Counted from the first letter of the stretch, positions 25,501-33,027 are shown. The stretch: DNA of 62,795 bases from Actinoplanes nipponensis (GCF_016862275.1 NZ_BOMQ01000102.1:1-62795); one strand, 5' to 3'. Notes: generated by a model from the sequence alone, not told the origin. A program made the numbers and translations.

Positions 25501-25706
25501 ACCTCCCGCTCGGCCGCCACCGTGGCCAGCACCCGGGCGTGCACGGCCAGCAGCGTCGCCGCCCGGCCGGGCCCGGCCGCGGGCAGCCCGGCGACGAGCT
25601 CGTCGTCCAGCCGTACGCGCTGGAGGCCCGGGCCGGTCGCGGTGTTCGCCGCCTCCGTCCACCGTGGCGCGGCGGTCCCCGTCGCCTGCTTGCCGGCGCT
25701 CGTCAT
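22512..25706 (-). CDS. Free-standing A-T-TE protein with Cys-type thioesterase (trans aminoacyl loading)
   Basis: This 1064-aa protein adenylates an amino acid, holds it on its own T domain and probably passes it on. The N-terminal 170 residues resemble the end of a condensation domain but lack HHxxxDG. The A domain (about 195-700) has FTSGSTGAPKG near 363 and A4-A5 residues reading D-I-W-Q-S-T-A-D-D, unlike the Asp codes of the NRPSs. T has LGGTSL near 755. The C-terminal alpha/beta hydrolase has GHCAG near 890, with Cys replacing the usual Ser, as in the shuttles SyrC and CmaE. ATG 25706 overlaps the ATP-grasp stop; a longer in-frame start at 26618 was rejected because it overruns that gene. 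It probably loads the A-less module of the first NRPS with diaminobutyrate. Confidence 0.92.
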   Translation of the reverse strand: MTSAGKQATGTAAPRWTEAANTATGPGLQRVRLDDELVAGLPAAGPGRAATLLAVHARVLATVAAEREVHFGFVAPGESAPTGRRIEVANSSWTELIEVARAAAPVTGDCEIVLDLSALGGPPAPAGAAPLWVSYDLGATPQLIVRHDRAVLDDGYARRFAGYHLAALRAAAEDPSAPHHRRSLLSDAEMETQLYRLAGRRAELPRTTFHELFEQRVRADPARPAASHGPATLTYGELNARANRIAHALLAAGLTAEAPVAVVLDRTLDWLAAALGVFKAGGVYLPVRPDFPADRVAAQLERSECRFVLAEPGSDDLARAAVAAAGVDAAVLSVPGLLAGAGPGTDPGVPVAPEQAAYIYFTSGSTGAPKGAVCEHAGMLNHLLMKIEDMGLAGRDGEVVTQTASQCFDISLWQFAAPLMAGGSVRIVDTEVLLSVGGFLDELTAHDVTVAQVVPSYLEVMLTHLEQWPRPLGRLRSLSVTGEALKLELVQRWFAAYPQIALVNAYGATEVSDDTMHEILDRAPERDFVTVGTSRRNINTYVVDENLALVPLGSPGEIAFSGVCVGRGYINDEERTRQAFVADPFRPGTRMYRTGDFGRWLPEGRIEFLGRRDEQVKIRGFRIEIGEIENKLLTFPGVRESAVVIDDGAGQMRNLVAFYSGDGPAPEQLRDFLAGLLPEYMVPTYFHGLDQLPLTENGKIDKKVLKRLAGTLGHGGATYVAPTTPTEQRLAMRWAEVLGVPLERIGRDDDFFELGGTSLAAVRMLIGMNGALSLKQLVGTPRLGELATVLDGHRGAAGAARAGLVQPLSSVTNPHHALICFPYAGGNAVNFRALATALRHDGIAVYGVELPGHDLAAEREPMADVPQVAARVAAEIRERVKAPVLLWGHCAGAAAALATARLLEQAGTPAERVFVGALLVESAGELRRESAAAEAADNATLLARLREDSAYVELDGLQPERVDVVGSAYRHDVVTANRHLLGMLAEPDRHRVGTPVHVVAAADDPSTPGYETRYADWKLITDRVELHEIADGGHYFAGSRPEAAAELVRAACAVQQPARVGGAA

Positions 25707-26941
25707 CGTCCTCGTCCCCCTTCGTACCCGTCCTGCACAGCCTGGATGTCGATCGAGAAGAGCGGCGCCGCCCGCTCGGCGTTGCGCTGGGCGGCCGCCG
25801 CGTCGTGTCCGGCGGCGACCACGCAGGCCAGCCGGTCCTGGAACGAGTGCGTCCGGGTGACCACGGCGCCCGGCACGGTCAGGGCGTGCGCCGCGACCAC
25901 GCCGGGGCTGGCCACGGCCTGTGCCCGGCCGCGGACCGCGGCGACCCGGCCCTCGGCGGCCAGCAGCTGGAACCGGATGGCGGCGTGCCCGGCGGCCGGC
26001 GCGGCGGCGCGCGGGGCCCCGCCGCTGGCCCGGGCGATCACCGCGTCCACCAGGTCCAGGCCGGTCGCGGCCCGGACCGCGGCCGGGATCATGCCGCCGG
26101 CCAGCCGCGGGTTGACCTCGATCACGACCGGGCCGGCCGCCGACAGCCTCAGTTCGGTGTGCGCGGCGCCCCAGCCCAGCCCCAGCGCGGCCAGCGCCCG
26201 GCGGGTGGTCTCGCCCAGCTCGGCGCGAACCGCCGCGGGCACCGGCGCGGGCACGTCGTGACCGATCTCGACGAACCACGGCTCGGGACCGAGCCGCTTG
26301 CCCACCACCGCCCGGACCACGCCGTCGAACGTCTCGACGGAGAACTCGGGGCCCCGCACGGCGGTCTCCACCAGGATCGGCCCGGTCGGCCCGCCGTCCC
26401 CGCCGAGCAGCCGGGCGGCCCACTCGGCCACCTCGCCGGCGTCGGCGCACAGCCGGACCCCGGCCGAGCCGGACCCCGTGACCGGCTTGACCACCACCGG
26501 CGGGCCCAGGTCGGCCGCGGCGGCCACGGCCTGCGCGACCGAGGTGACCGCCCGGAAGCCCGGCACGGCGACGCCGGCGGCCGCCAGGGCCCGGCGCTGG
26601 TGACTCTTGTCGCGGCACCGGGCCACGGCCTCGGCGTCGGGCGCGGGCAACCCCAGCGCGGTGGCCACCCGGGCGGCCGCGGCCACGTAGTACTCGGAAC
26701 TGGACGTGATGCCGGACAGGCCGCCGTCCCGGGCCAGCCCGGCACAGACGGCCAGGACTTGGGCCGGGTCGGCGGTGTCGAGGGTCCGGCTGTCCAGCCC
26801 GTCGTCGGCGACGTACGGGTAGCGGGCCGGGTCGCGGGCGAGCAGGACCGGCCGCAGGCCGCGGGCCCGGGCCGCGGCGGCGAACTGCCGGCCGGTGCCG
26901 GTGGTGTTGCTCTCCAGCAGGGCGAACCAGGGCCGGGTCAT
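25703..26941 (-). CDS. ATP-grasp carboxylate-amine ligase
   Basis: This 412-aa ATP-grasp enzyme joins a carboxylate (as acyl phosphate) to an amine or other nucleophile. The ATP-grasp core is visible: RCRDKSHQRRALAAAGVAVPG, PPVVVKPVTGSGSAGVRLC, ILVETAVRGPEFSVETFDG, and the metal site VIEVNPRLAGGMIP. The start ATG 26941 overlaps the lyase stop; the 90 bases of open frame upstream lie inside the lyase gene. It sits in the diaminobutyrate-type operon. Similar clusters for uridyl-peptide antibiotics also carry an extra enzyme beside the diaminobutyrate genes. Whether it acts on an intermediate (temporary protection) or on the peptide cannot be told. Confidence 0.88.
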   Translation of the reverse strand: MTRPWFALLESNTTGTGRQFAAAARARGLRPVLLARDPARYPYVADDGLDSRTLDTADPAQVLAVCAGLARDGGLSGITSSSEYYVAAAARVATALGLPAPDAEAVARCRDKSHQRRALAAAGVAVPGFRAVTSVAQAVAAAADLGPPVVVKPVTGSGSAGVRLCADAGEVAEWAARLLGGDGGPTGPILVETAVRGPEFSVETFDGVVRAVVGKRLGPEPWFVEIGHDVPAPVPAAVRAELGETTRRALAALGLGWGAAHTELRLSAAGPVVIEVNPRLAGGMIPAAVRAATGLDLVDAVIARASGGAPRAAAPAAGHAAIRFQLLAAEGRVAAVRGRAQAVASPGVVAAHALTVPGAVVTRTHSFQDRLACVVAAGHDAAAAQRNAERAAPLFSIDIQAVQDGYEGGRGR

Positions 26942-28401
26942 GCCGGGGCCCCCGTCCGGATCAGGTCGCGCACGGCGTCGTCGAGGGCGCGCGCCGCCGC
27001 CCGGGCCCGGGCCTGCCGCGCGCGGAACCACTCGGCGTGCCCGGCCAGCTCGGTCAGCGCGGCGGCCTGGGCGGCGTCGAACCCGCCCGGCCCGCCGCCG
27101 TGCACCTGCTCGGCGATCAGCTCCGCGAGCGGGGGCAGCGTCACTTCGGCGGCCGGTGCGGCCCGGCCCGGGTCGGCGATCGGCGGCAGGGTGGTCGCAC
27201 CGGCCTCGACCGCGGCGCGTACGGCGGCGCCCACCGCGTGGTGCGCGGCCCGGAACGGCACGCCCCGGCGGACCAGCCGGTTCGCGACCACGGTGGCGGT
27301 GACGAAACCCTCGTGGGTCCGCCGCAGCATCCGCGCGGCGTCCGGCCGGGCCCCGCTGACCAGCACCTGGGCCAGCTGCACGGCGTCGCGCACGGCGGCC
27401 AGCGCGGCGCCGGCCCCGGCGACCGCCTCGGTGCCCACCTCGATCGAGTTGGTGAAGGGGGCGGACTTCATCGTCGCGGCCGCCGCCGTCCAGGCGCCGA
27501 TCGCGCCGCCCGCCGCGGCCTTGAGGTGCTCCAGCAGGAAGGCGTTGCGCTTCTGGGGCATGGCCGAGCTGCCGCCGACGAGCCGGTCCGGGAAGGACAG
27601 GAACCCGAACTCCTGGGTGCTCCAGAGCTGGAGGTCGGTGCCGAGCCGGCTCAGCGTCACCGCCGCGGTCGCGGCCGCGGCCAGCGCCCGCAGCACGCCG
27701 TCGCGGCTGGCCACGGCGTCGGTGGCGTGCACCGGCGCGGCCTCGAAGCCGAGCAACGCGGCCGTCCGGGCCGGCTCGATCGGCAGGTCCGTGCCCGCGA
27801 CCGCGCCGGCGCCCAGCGGGCAGCGGTCCAGCCCGGCCAGCACGTGGCGCAGGCCGAGCACGTCGCGCCCGGCGGCCAGGGCGATGCCGGTCAGGTAGTA
27901 GCCGTAGGTGACCGGCATGGCCGGCTGGAAATGGGTGTAGATCGGCATCACCGTGTCCCGGTGGGCCCGGGCCCGGTTCAGCAGCACGGCCTGCAGGCGC
28001 AGCAGCTCCGCGGCGAGGTCGCCCACCTGCTCGCGCAGCCGCAGGGCCGAGGTGGTGGCCTTGAGATCGTTGCGCGACCGGCCGGTGTGCAGCTTGCCGC
28101 CGACCTCGGCGCCGAGCTCGGCGGCGAGCAGGTTCTCGTAGGCGAGGTAGAGCCCGCGCGGGGCCGGCACCCCGGCCAGCTCGGCGAAGCCGGACGCGCG
28201 CAGCGCCGTGATGCGCCCCAGCAGCCGGGCGGCCACGTCGCCGGGCAGCAGCTTCTGTTCCGCGAGCATCACCACGTGCGCCAGGTCGACGGTGCTGATC
28301 TGGCCCAGCTCGTCGCGGATCTCCGCCGGGCCGGGGGCGCCGTACACGATGCGCCGGGTGCGCGGGCCGATCGTCGCGGTGAGGCGGCCGGTGCCGCTCA
28401 T
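26938..28401 (-). CDS. Argininosuccinate lyase-like enzyme (Dab biosynthesis)
   Basis: This 487-aa member of the fumarase/aspartase superfamily has the signature loop GSSAMPQKRN (near 275) with the catalytic Ser, HTGRSRNDLKATTS (near 105) and YTHFQPAMPVTYGYYL. Usual argininosuccinate lyases are about 460-480 aa. It lies with a cysteine-synthase-like gene (overlap ATGA) and a threonine kinase rather than with arginine genes. It therefore probably releases fumarate from an N-(1,2-dicarboxyethyl)-diaminobutyrate intermediate to give 2,3-diaminobutyrate, as proposed for Pac17 of pacidamycin and the dab genes of friulimicin. The chemistry is inferred. Confidence 0.9.
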   Translation of the reverse strand: MSGTGRLTATIGPRTRRIVYGAPGPAEIRDELGQISTVDLAHVVMLAEQKLLPGDVAARLLGRITALRASGFAELAGVPAPRGLYLAYENLLAAELGAEVGGKLHTGRSRNDLKATTSALRLREQVGDLAAELLRLQAVLLNRARAHRDTVMPIYTHFQPAMPVTYGYYLTGIALAAGRDVLGLRHVLAGLDRCPLGAGAVAGTDLPIEPARTAALLGFEAAPVHATDAVASRDGVLRALAAAATAAVTLSRLGTDLQLWSTQEFGFLSFPDRLVGGSSAMPQKRNAFLLEHLKAAAGGAIGAWTAAAATMKSAPFTNSIEVGTEAVAGAGAALAAVRDAVQLAQVLVSGARPDAARMLRRTHEGFVTATVVANRLVRRGVPFRAAHHAVGAAVRAAVEAGATTLPPIADPGRAAPAAEVTLPPLAELIAEQVHGGGPGGFDAAQAAALTELAGHAEWFRARQARARAAARALDDAVRDLIRTGAPA

Positions 28402-29471
28402 CGGGCGGCCTCGGCCGGCACCGGTTCGGCGGTACGGGCCACCGTGCCGGGGACGTCGTCGTAGCGGCGCCGGTTCCAGCGCAGCCAGGACCAGGCGTCG
28501 GCCGGGCGGTCGGCGGTCACGGTCTCCACCGGGCCGGCGGGCGCGTCGCCCAGGGCGTAGCCGTTGGCGGCCAGCCAGCCGTCGTCGTACGCGGTGCTCT
28601 GGTAGCGGTGGCCCTCGTCCGGCAGCAGCACCACGCACAGCTCGCCGGGGTGGCGGCGGGCGTACCACTCCGCCACCAGGTACGCGGCGCCGCTGGTGGG
28701 GCCCTGGTAGAGCGCGTGCCGGCCGTGCAGCCGGCGGGTGGCCGCGTACGCCTCCCCCGCGGTGCACCAGTGCACGTCGTCGAAGACGGTGTGGTCCAGG
28801 TTGGCCGGCCACAGGCTGTTGCCGAGGCCGCGCAGCGAACGGCGCCCGTCGGGCTGGCCGAACAGCACGCTGTGGTGGGTGTCCACGCCGACCGCCCGGG
28901 TGTGCGGGGTGGCGGCGCGCAGCCCGCGCACCGTGCCGCACATCGAGCCGCCGGAGCCGACCGGCCCGATCACGCAGTCGACCTGACCGAGCGCGCGGGC
29001 CAGCTGATCGGCGACCACGCCGTACGAGCGGGGGTTGTCGGGATTGCTGTACTGCTCGGGGCAGAACGTCCGGGCCCGCTCGGCGCGGACCTCGGCCAGC
29101 CGGTCGAGCCGGGACCGCTGGTACCCGCCGACCGGCGCCGGCTCGCGGCAGATCTCGACGGTGGCCCCCAGGTCCCGCAGCCGCCGGTGCAGGTGCACGT
29201 CGATGGCGGGGTCGCTGACCAGGACCAGCTCGCGGCCCAGCAGCGCGGACTGCATGGCCAGGGCCAGGCCGAAGGTGCCGGACGTGGTCTCGACGACCGT
29301 GGTGCCGGGCTCCAGGTCGCCGCGTTCGATGGCGCGGCGCAGGATGTAGCGGGCCGGCAGCAGCTTCATCAGGGTGAAGACGGCGCCGTAGAGGTTGGGG
29401 CCCAGCCGCACGAGGCGCGGCATCATCTGCGCCTCGGTGATCTCGTCGAACAAGGCGGTGGTGACCGTCAT
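28398..29471 (-). CDS. Cysteine synthase-like PLP enzyme (beta-replacement, Dab biosynthesis)
   Basis: This 357-aa fold-type II PLP enzyme contains the Schiff-base Lys in TLMKLLPARY (near 35), the TTSGTFGLALAM substrate loop and the phosphate-binding GPVGSGGSMCG. The substrate loop TSGTFG differs from TSGNTG of cysteine synthase and recalls SbnA-type enzymes, which replace the phosphate of phosphoserine with an amino acid amine. Here it would join phosphothreonine with the amine of aspartate. Start ATG 29471 overlaps the ABC ATPase stop. The neighbouring kinase and lyase complete a three-step route to 2,3-diaminobutyrate. The substrate is inferred. Confidence 0.88.
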   Translation of the reverse strand: MTVTTALFDEITEAQMMPRLVRLGPNLYGAVFTLMKLLPARYILRRAIERGDLEPGTTVVETTSGTFGLALAMQSALLGRELVLVSDPAIDVHLHRRLRDLGATVEICREPAPVGGYQRSRLDRLAEVRAERARTFCPEQYSNPDNPRSYGVVADQLARALGQVDCVIGPVGSGGSMCGTVRGLRAATPHTRAVGVDTHHSVLFGQPDGRRSLRGLGNSLWPANLDHTVFDDVHWCTAGEAYAATRRLHGRHALYQGPTSGAAYLVAEWYARRHPGELCVVLLPDEGHRYQSTAYDDGWLAANGYALGDAPAGPVETVTADRPADAWSWLRWNRRRYDDVPGTVARTAEPVPAEAAR

Positions 29472-30424
29472 GACGTGCTCCCCCGGTGGTGTGGTCGGAC
29501 ATGGGACAGATAGACGTCGTCCAGCGTGGGTTTGGCGACGGAGAGGTCGGCGATCCCGATGCCCGCGCCGTCGAGGGTCCGGACGACCGCGGCCACGTCC
29601 ACGGCGCTCGCCACGGCGACGCTGAGCCGCCCGCCGCCGCCGGGAACCGTCGACGCGTCCCGGCCCAGCGCCCGCCGCAGGCCGGCGACCGCGGCGGCGG
29701 CCGTGCCCGGGTCGGCCAGGACCACGTGCACCGAGCTCCCGCCGACCCGGCGCTTGAGCTCGTCGACGGTGCCGCAGGCGACCGTGCGGCCGTCGGACAG
29801 CAGCTGGATCCGGCCGGCCAGCCGCTCGGCCTCCTCCAGGTACTGCGTGGTCAGCAGCACCGCCGTGCCCTGCTGCGCGGTCCGGCGGATCAGGTCCCAG
29901 AGCGCGGTGCGGCTGACCGGGTCGAGACCGGTGCTCGGCTCGTCCAGGAACAGCACGGCGGGCGAGGACACCAGGCTGGCGGCCAGGTCGAGCCGGCGCC
30001 GGGTGCCGCCGGAGTAGGTCCGGGCCGCCCGGCCCGCCACCTCGCCCAGCGCGAACGTCTCGATCAGCTCACCGGCGCGGTCGCGGGCCTCGCGCCGGGA
30101 GGCGCCGCACAGCCGGGCCAGCAGCACGAGATTGTCGCGGCCGCTGAGGTTCTCGTCGACCGAGGCGTACTGCCCGGCCAGGCCGATCCGGCTGCGCACC
30201 TGCGCCGGCTGGCTCAGCACGTCGAAACCGGCCACCCGGGCGGAGCCCGACGACGGCGGCAACGCGGTCGCGAGAATCTTCACCAGGGTGCTCTTACCGG
30301 CGCCGTTGTGGCCGAGCAGGCCCAGGATCTCGCCCTTGTCCAGCCGCAGGGAAACGTCGTCGACAACCGTACGGCCACCGAATTTCCGGCTTATTGCGAT
30401 AGCTTCGACAGCCGCAGTTATCAC
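29468..30424 (-). CDS. DrrA-like ABC transporter ATP-binding protein
   Basis: This 318-aa ABC ATPase has Walker A GHNGAGKST, the signature TYSGGTRRRLDLA, Walker B AVLFLDEPSTGLDP and the H-loop-like LLTTQYLEEAERL, then a C-terminal domain typical of DrrA/daunorubicin-type exporters. The GTG at 30424 is the first plausible start, directly before AIAISRKFGG; no strong ribosome-binding site is visible and the frame remains open upstream, so the start is uncertain. No permease is adjacent; the ABC-2 permease at 19,783-20,619 is the probable partner. It heads the leftward diaminobutyrate operon. Confidence 0.9.
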   Translation of the reverse strand: MITAAVEAIAISRKFGGRTVVDDVSLRLDKGEILGLLGHNGAGKSTLVKILATALPPSSGSARVAGFDVLSQPAQVRSRIGLAGQYASVDENLSGRDNLVLLARLCGASRREARDRAGELIETFALGEVAGRAARTYSGGTRRRLDLAASLVSSPAVLFLDEPSTGLDPVSRTALWDLIRRTAQQGTAVLLTTQYLEEAERLAGRIQLLSDGRTVACGTVDELKRRVGGSSVHVVLADPGTAAAAVAGLRRALGRDASTVPGGGGRLSVAVASAVDVAAVVRTLDGAGIGIADLSVAKPTLDDVYLSHVRPHHRGSTS

Positions 30425-30638
30425 GGTGCGCCATTCTTGGTGGGAAACGAAACAGCGGGGCTGCGTACGGGCTATTTCTACTGCGTTTCCGCGGCGCCCG
30501 GCAATGGCCCGGGCAACTACCTGCCAGCCGAAACGACATCCGGTGCGCGGCGCCGGCCGGCGTGGCCACAAGTCACCGCGTTCGCCGGCAGCGGCCCGAG
30601 CCGGGCGGGCGGAATGGCGCTTGCGCGATTGTTCGCCG
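30425..30638. promoter_or_regulatory. Leader/promoter region of the leftward Dab/export operon
   Basis: The gap between the regulator gene's terminator hairpin and the ABC ATPase start must contain the promoter of the operon that runs from 30,424 to 21,616. The less GC-rich part is 30,425-30,500. I could not pick a convincing -35/-10 pair or an operator, and I see no small gene. Confidence 0.4.
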
Positions 30639-30670
30639 CCCGGCCGGGGCGCGGGTGCGCCCCGGCCGGG
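30639..30670 (-). terminator. 14-bp stem hairpin terminator downstream of the LuxR-type gene
   Basis: CCCGGCCGGGGCGC and its exact complement GCGCCCCGGCCGGG are separated by a 4-nt loop GGGT, 35 bp past the stop of the regulator gene. A perfect GC-only stem of this length without a T-run is a typical actinobacterial terminator. It would insulate the Dab operon from regulator transcription. Confidence 0.8.
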
Positions 30671-30705
30671 AAGAACCATTACGGACCGGCGAGGACTGCC
30701 GCCGG

Positions 30706-31530
30706 TCAGGCCGCGCCCACGTCCTGCTGCAGGAGTCCCAGCTCGGCCGCGCGCACCCCGGCCTGGAACCGGGACCGCGCGCCCAGCTCGCGCGCGATGT
30801 CGGCGACGTTGCGCCGGTACGTGCGCACCGACATGCCGAGATTGCGCGCAGCGGCCTCGTCGGTGACGCCGGAGTTGAGCGCGATCAGGATGCGCCGGGC
30901 CACGACGGTGCGCGACTTCTCGCTCAGCCGGCGGTAGTCGGCCAGCGGCACCCCGCCCTGCCAGGACGCGGAGAACAACGCGCGCAGGTTGCGCAGCAGC
31001 GCCGGGGCGCGCACCACGCACGCCTCGTCGCCCGTGCCGGTGGGGCCCTGGGTGCGCACCAGCGCCGAGGCGTTGTCCACCAACAGGATCTCCTGCAGCG
31101 GCGCGGCCACCAGGCGGATCCGCGCCCGGTGGGCGACCCGCTCCAGCCGGGTCACCGCGTCGGCGTCGTCCAGGACCCTGGTGGCCACCAGGATCCGGGC
31201 GTCCAGGCCGGTCGCGCCGGCCCGGGTCAGCACGTCCAGCAGCGGCAGCAGGGACCGGGCCCCCTCGCCGGGCAGGACCACGCCGACGAAGCCGCGCGCG
31301 GCGCCGGCCAGGCTCCGGGCCGCGTCGGCGACCGCGGTCCCGCCGGTGTCGAGCGCCGTCACGGAGTGCTCGTTGAGATAGTTGCGGTGCTTGCCCACGG
31401 CGCCCTCGACCAGGGCGCGGGCCTGGAGCAGCATGTTTTCGATCTCGTAGCCGGACGACGGCACGGCGGCCGGAACGGCATGCCCGCGTTCACCCTTGGA
31501 CGCGCGAACGCCATCGAGAAATCTTGTCAC
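30706..31530 (-). CDS. LuxR-type helix-turn-helix regulator (cluster-associated)
   Basis: This 274-aa regulator has a C-terminal HTH (about 205-265) recognisable in LSEKSRTVVARRILIALNSGVTDEAAARNLGMSVRTYRRNVADI, split here as LSEKSRTVVARRI, GVTDEAAARNLGMSVRTYRR and NVADIARELG. The N-terminal 200 residues look like the non-kinase sensor part of actinobacterial LuxR-type regulators; no ATPase motif is present. It stands upstream of the Dab/export operon with a 553-bp upstream region, so it probably controls the lipopeptide cluster. A candidate promoter and a 12-bp palindrome lie upstream. The ligand is unknown. Confidence 0.85.
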   Translation of the reverse strand: MTRFLDGVRASKGERGHAVPAAVPSSGYEIENMLLQARALVEGAVGKHRNYLNEHSVTALDTGGTAVADAARSLAGAARGFVGVVLPGEGARSLLPLLDVLTRAGATGLDARILVATRVLDDADAVTRLERVAHRARIRLVAAPLQEILLVDNASALVRTQGPTGTGDEACVVRAPALLRNLRALFSASWQGGVPLADYRRLSEKSRTVVARRILIALNSGVTDEAAARNLGMSVRTYRRNVADIARELGARSRFQAGVRAAELGLLQQDVGAA

Positions 31531-31752
31531 AGCTTCCCCTCAAGCTTGACTAGATCGGATGTGGTGCCCCCGGTGGGAGGGCGGTACGCGACGTCAGACC
31601 GGCGCCGGACCAGCGGTGAGGCCGGGCTTCGGCAGCGTGGCGGAGTCGCGGACGGTGCGGCCGGGCGGCGGCGGGCACACGTCAGCCAGAGAATTAATCA
31701 ATAAGAACCCCCGTGATGTCGTAGGCGTCAAAAGCACCCACCAACGGCACCG

Positions 31753-31781
31753 AGCGTACATAGTCGACACATCTGGGTCAA
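31753..31781 (-). promoter_or_regulatory. Candidate sigma-70-type promoter of the LuxR-type regulator
   Basis: Read leftward, TTGACC (31,781-31,776) is followed after exactly 17 bp by TACGCT (31,758-31,753), a fair match to the actinobacterial housekeeping consensus TTGACN-17/18-TANNNT. It would give a leader of about 215 nt before the regulator ATG at 31530. Confidence 0.5.
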
Positions 31782-31792
31782 GACTAAGACGT

Positions 31793-31804
31793 TGACGTAC
31801 GTCA
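31793..31804. promoter_or_regulatory. Perfect 12-bp palindrome TGACGTACGTCA
   Basis: This self-complementary dodecamer lies 11 bp upstream of the candidate -35 element of the regulator promoter. The position suits an activator or autoregulatory operator. The protein that binds it is unknown. Confidence 0.45.
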
Positions 31805-31917
31805 CTTGTCGGAGATTATTCAGCACCGCGGTAAACCTGTGAACAAACTGAATACGAGATGACGTGCGGCGGGGCCCGGGGATCCTCGCGGACCGGCCGC
31901 AAAACGCACGAGCCGCT

Positions 31918-31947
31918 GGCCGCGGGTCCTGGAGGGATCCCGCGGCC
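31918..31947 (-). terminator. Hairpin terminator downstream of the DedA gene
   Basis: GGCCGCGGG and CCCGCGGCC form a perfect 9-bp stem, extended by a bulged TCC/GGA pairing, about 137 bp past the DedA stop. There is no T-run. Confidence 0.55.
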
Positions 31948-32083
31948 GGCGGCCCGGCAACCGTATTAGGTCTGCTGTTATGCGCAATTGTTTCAGCCTC
32001 GGACGGTGCCCCGGCGACGCTTCCGCAATGCTGTGGACAATGAATTCAGGGTGACGGCCACCCTTCGGGAAATCGAATGACAG

Positions 32084-32911
32084 TCACGGCTGGTCGGGAT
32101 AGCGGCGTGAGCCGTACACCCGGCCGGCGGCGCCGCCGTCACCGGAACGCGGCGGGGCCTGGTGGCCCCGCGGCTCGGTGCGACCGTCGGGAGCCGGGTC
32201 CACGGCCGGCAGGAAGCCGTCGTCGGCCGGCGTCCCGCCGGCCCGGCGGCGGGCCCGCATCGTCCGGTTCACCACGAACCAGCCGAAGAGCAACACGCAG
32301 ACCACGATGACGACGTTCTGGTAGGTGCCCACCCAGTCCTGGATCTCCGTCCAGTTCTCGCCGAGGCCGTAGCCGGCGAAGATGAAGATCGAGTTCCAGA
32401 GCAGGCTGCCGATCGTGGTGAAGATCAGGAAGGTGCTGAGCCGCATCCGTTCCAGGCCGGCCGGGATCGAGATCAGGCTGCGGAAGATGGGGATCATGCG
32501 GCCGAAGAAGACCGCCTTGACGCCGTGCTTGGCGAACCAGGCCTCGGTCCGGTCGACGTCGGCCAGCTTCACCAGCGGCAGCCGCTCGACGATGCGGCGT
32601 ACCCGGTCGCGGCCGAGCAGCGCGCCGACGTAGTAGAGCGCCACCGCGCCCACCACCGAGCCGAGGGTGGTCCAGACGATCGCGCTCACCAGGCTCATGT
32701 CGCCGCGGCTGGCGGCGAAGCCGGCCAGCGGGAGGATGACCTCGCTGGGGATCGGCGGGAAGAGGTTCTCCAGGGCTACCGCGATGCCGGCGCCCGGGCC
32801 CCCGAGCTTCTCCACCAGATCGGTCACGAAGCCGACGATGCCGCCCTGCTCGGTTGACGTCTCTGCCGCCAGTACGGCGGTCCGGTCGAACAACGCCCAC
32901 GTGGTGTCCAT
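32084..32911 (-). CDS. DedA family membrane protein
   Basis: This 275-aa integral membrane protein belongs to the DedA/SNARE-associated family, linked to lipid (undecaprenyl phosphate) flipping and membrane homeostasis. Family segments: LENLFPPIPSEVILPLAGF (about 47-65), the re-entrant ARGDMS-like turn, FGRMIPIFRSLISIPAGLERM with the conserved R-x3-S/P pattern (about 137-157), and several hydrophobic helices. The C-terminal 50 residues are charged and cytosolic. It stands alone between the NRPS and lasso clusters, with its own terminator hairpin. Confidence 0.92.
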   Translation of the reverse strand: MDTTWALFDRTAVLAAETSTEQGGIVGFVTDLVEKLGGPGAGIAVALENLFPPIPSEVILPLAGFAASRGDMSLVSAIVWTTLGSVVGAVALYYVGALLGRDRVRRIVERLPLVKLADVDRTEAWFAKHGVKAVFFGRMIPIFRSLISIPAGLERMRLSTFLIFTTIGSLLWNSIFIFAGYGLGENWTEIQDWVGTYQNVVIVVCVLLFGWFVVNRTMRARRRAGGTPADDGFLPAVDPAPDGRTEPRGHQAPPRSGDGGAAGRVYGSRRYPDQP

Positions 32912-33027
32912 GGTCTCGACGCTATGGCGCGCCCTCGGCAGCCACCATGAGCTGCGCCGTTGACTTGTCGGTGGTCATCCGCACCGCCGCACTGTGGAAA
33001 ACCACACCCCCGGCCGCCCTCGTCCGG

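Larger units (their letters stand above)
31531..32083. promoter_or_regulatory. 553-bp intergenic region upstream of the cluster regulator
   Basis: This is the longest gene-free stretch in the window and notably less GC-rich between about 31,690 and 31,860. It holds a candidate leftward promoter (31,753-31,781), a perfect palindrome (31,793-31,804) and a hairpin (31,918-31,947) that would terminate the DedA gene. No convincing small ORF with a ribosome-binding site was seen in the rest. Confidence 0.6.

Noticed and set aside
22512..26618. Longer version of the A-T-TE gene starting at 26618
   Set aside because: The extra N-terminus is a low-complexity reading of the ATP-grasp gene in another frame. 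The ATG at 25706 with ATGA overlap fits the operon.
29468..31021. Longer version of the ABC ATPase
   Set aside because: It would overlap the LuxR-type gene and cross its terminator hairpin. Homology begins near 30424.
32084..32911. DedA gene as part of the lasso operon
   Set aside because: It is 116 bp downstream of the hydrolase stop, has a separate hairpin and is a housekeeping-type family; no sequence evidence links it to the lasso pathway.
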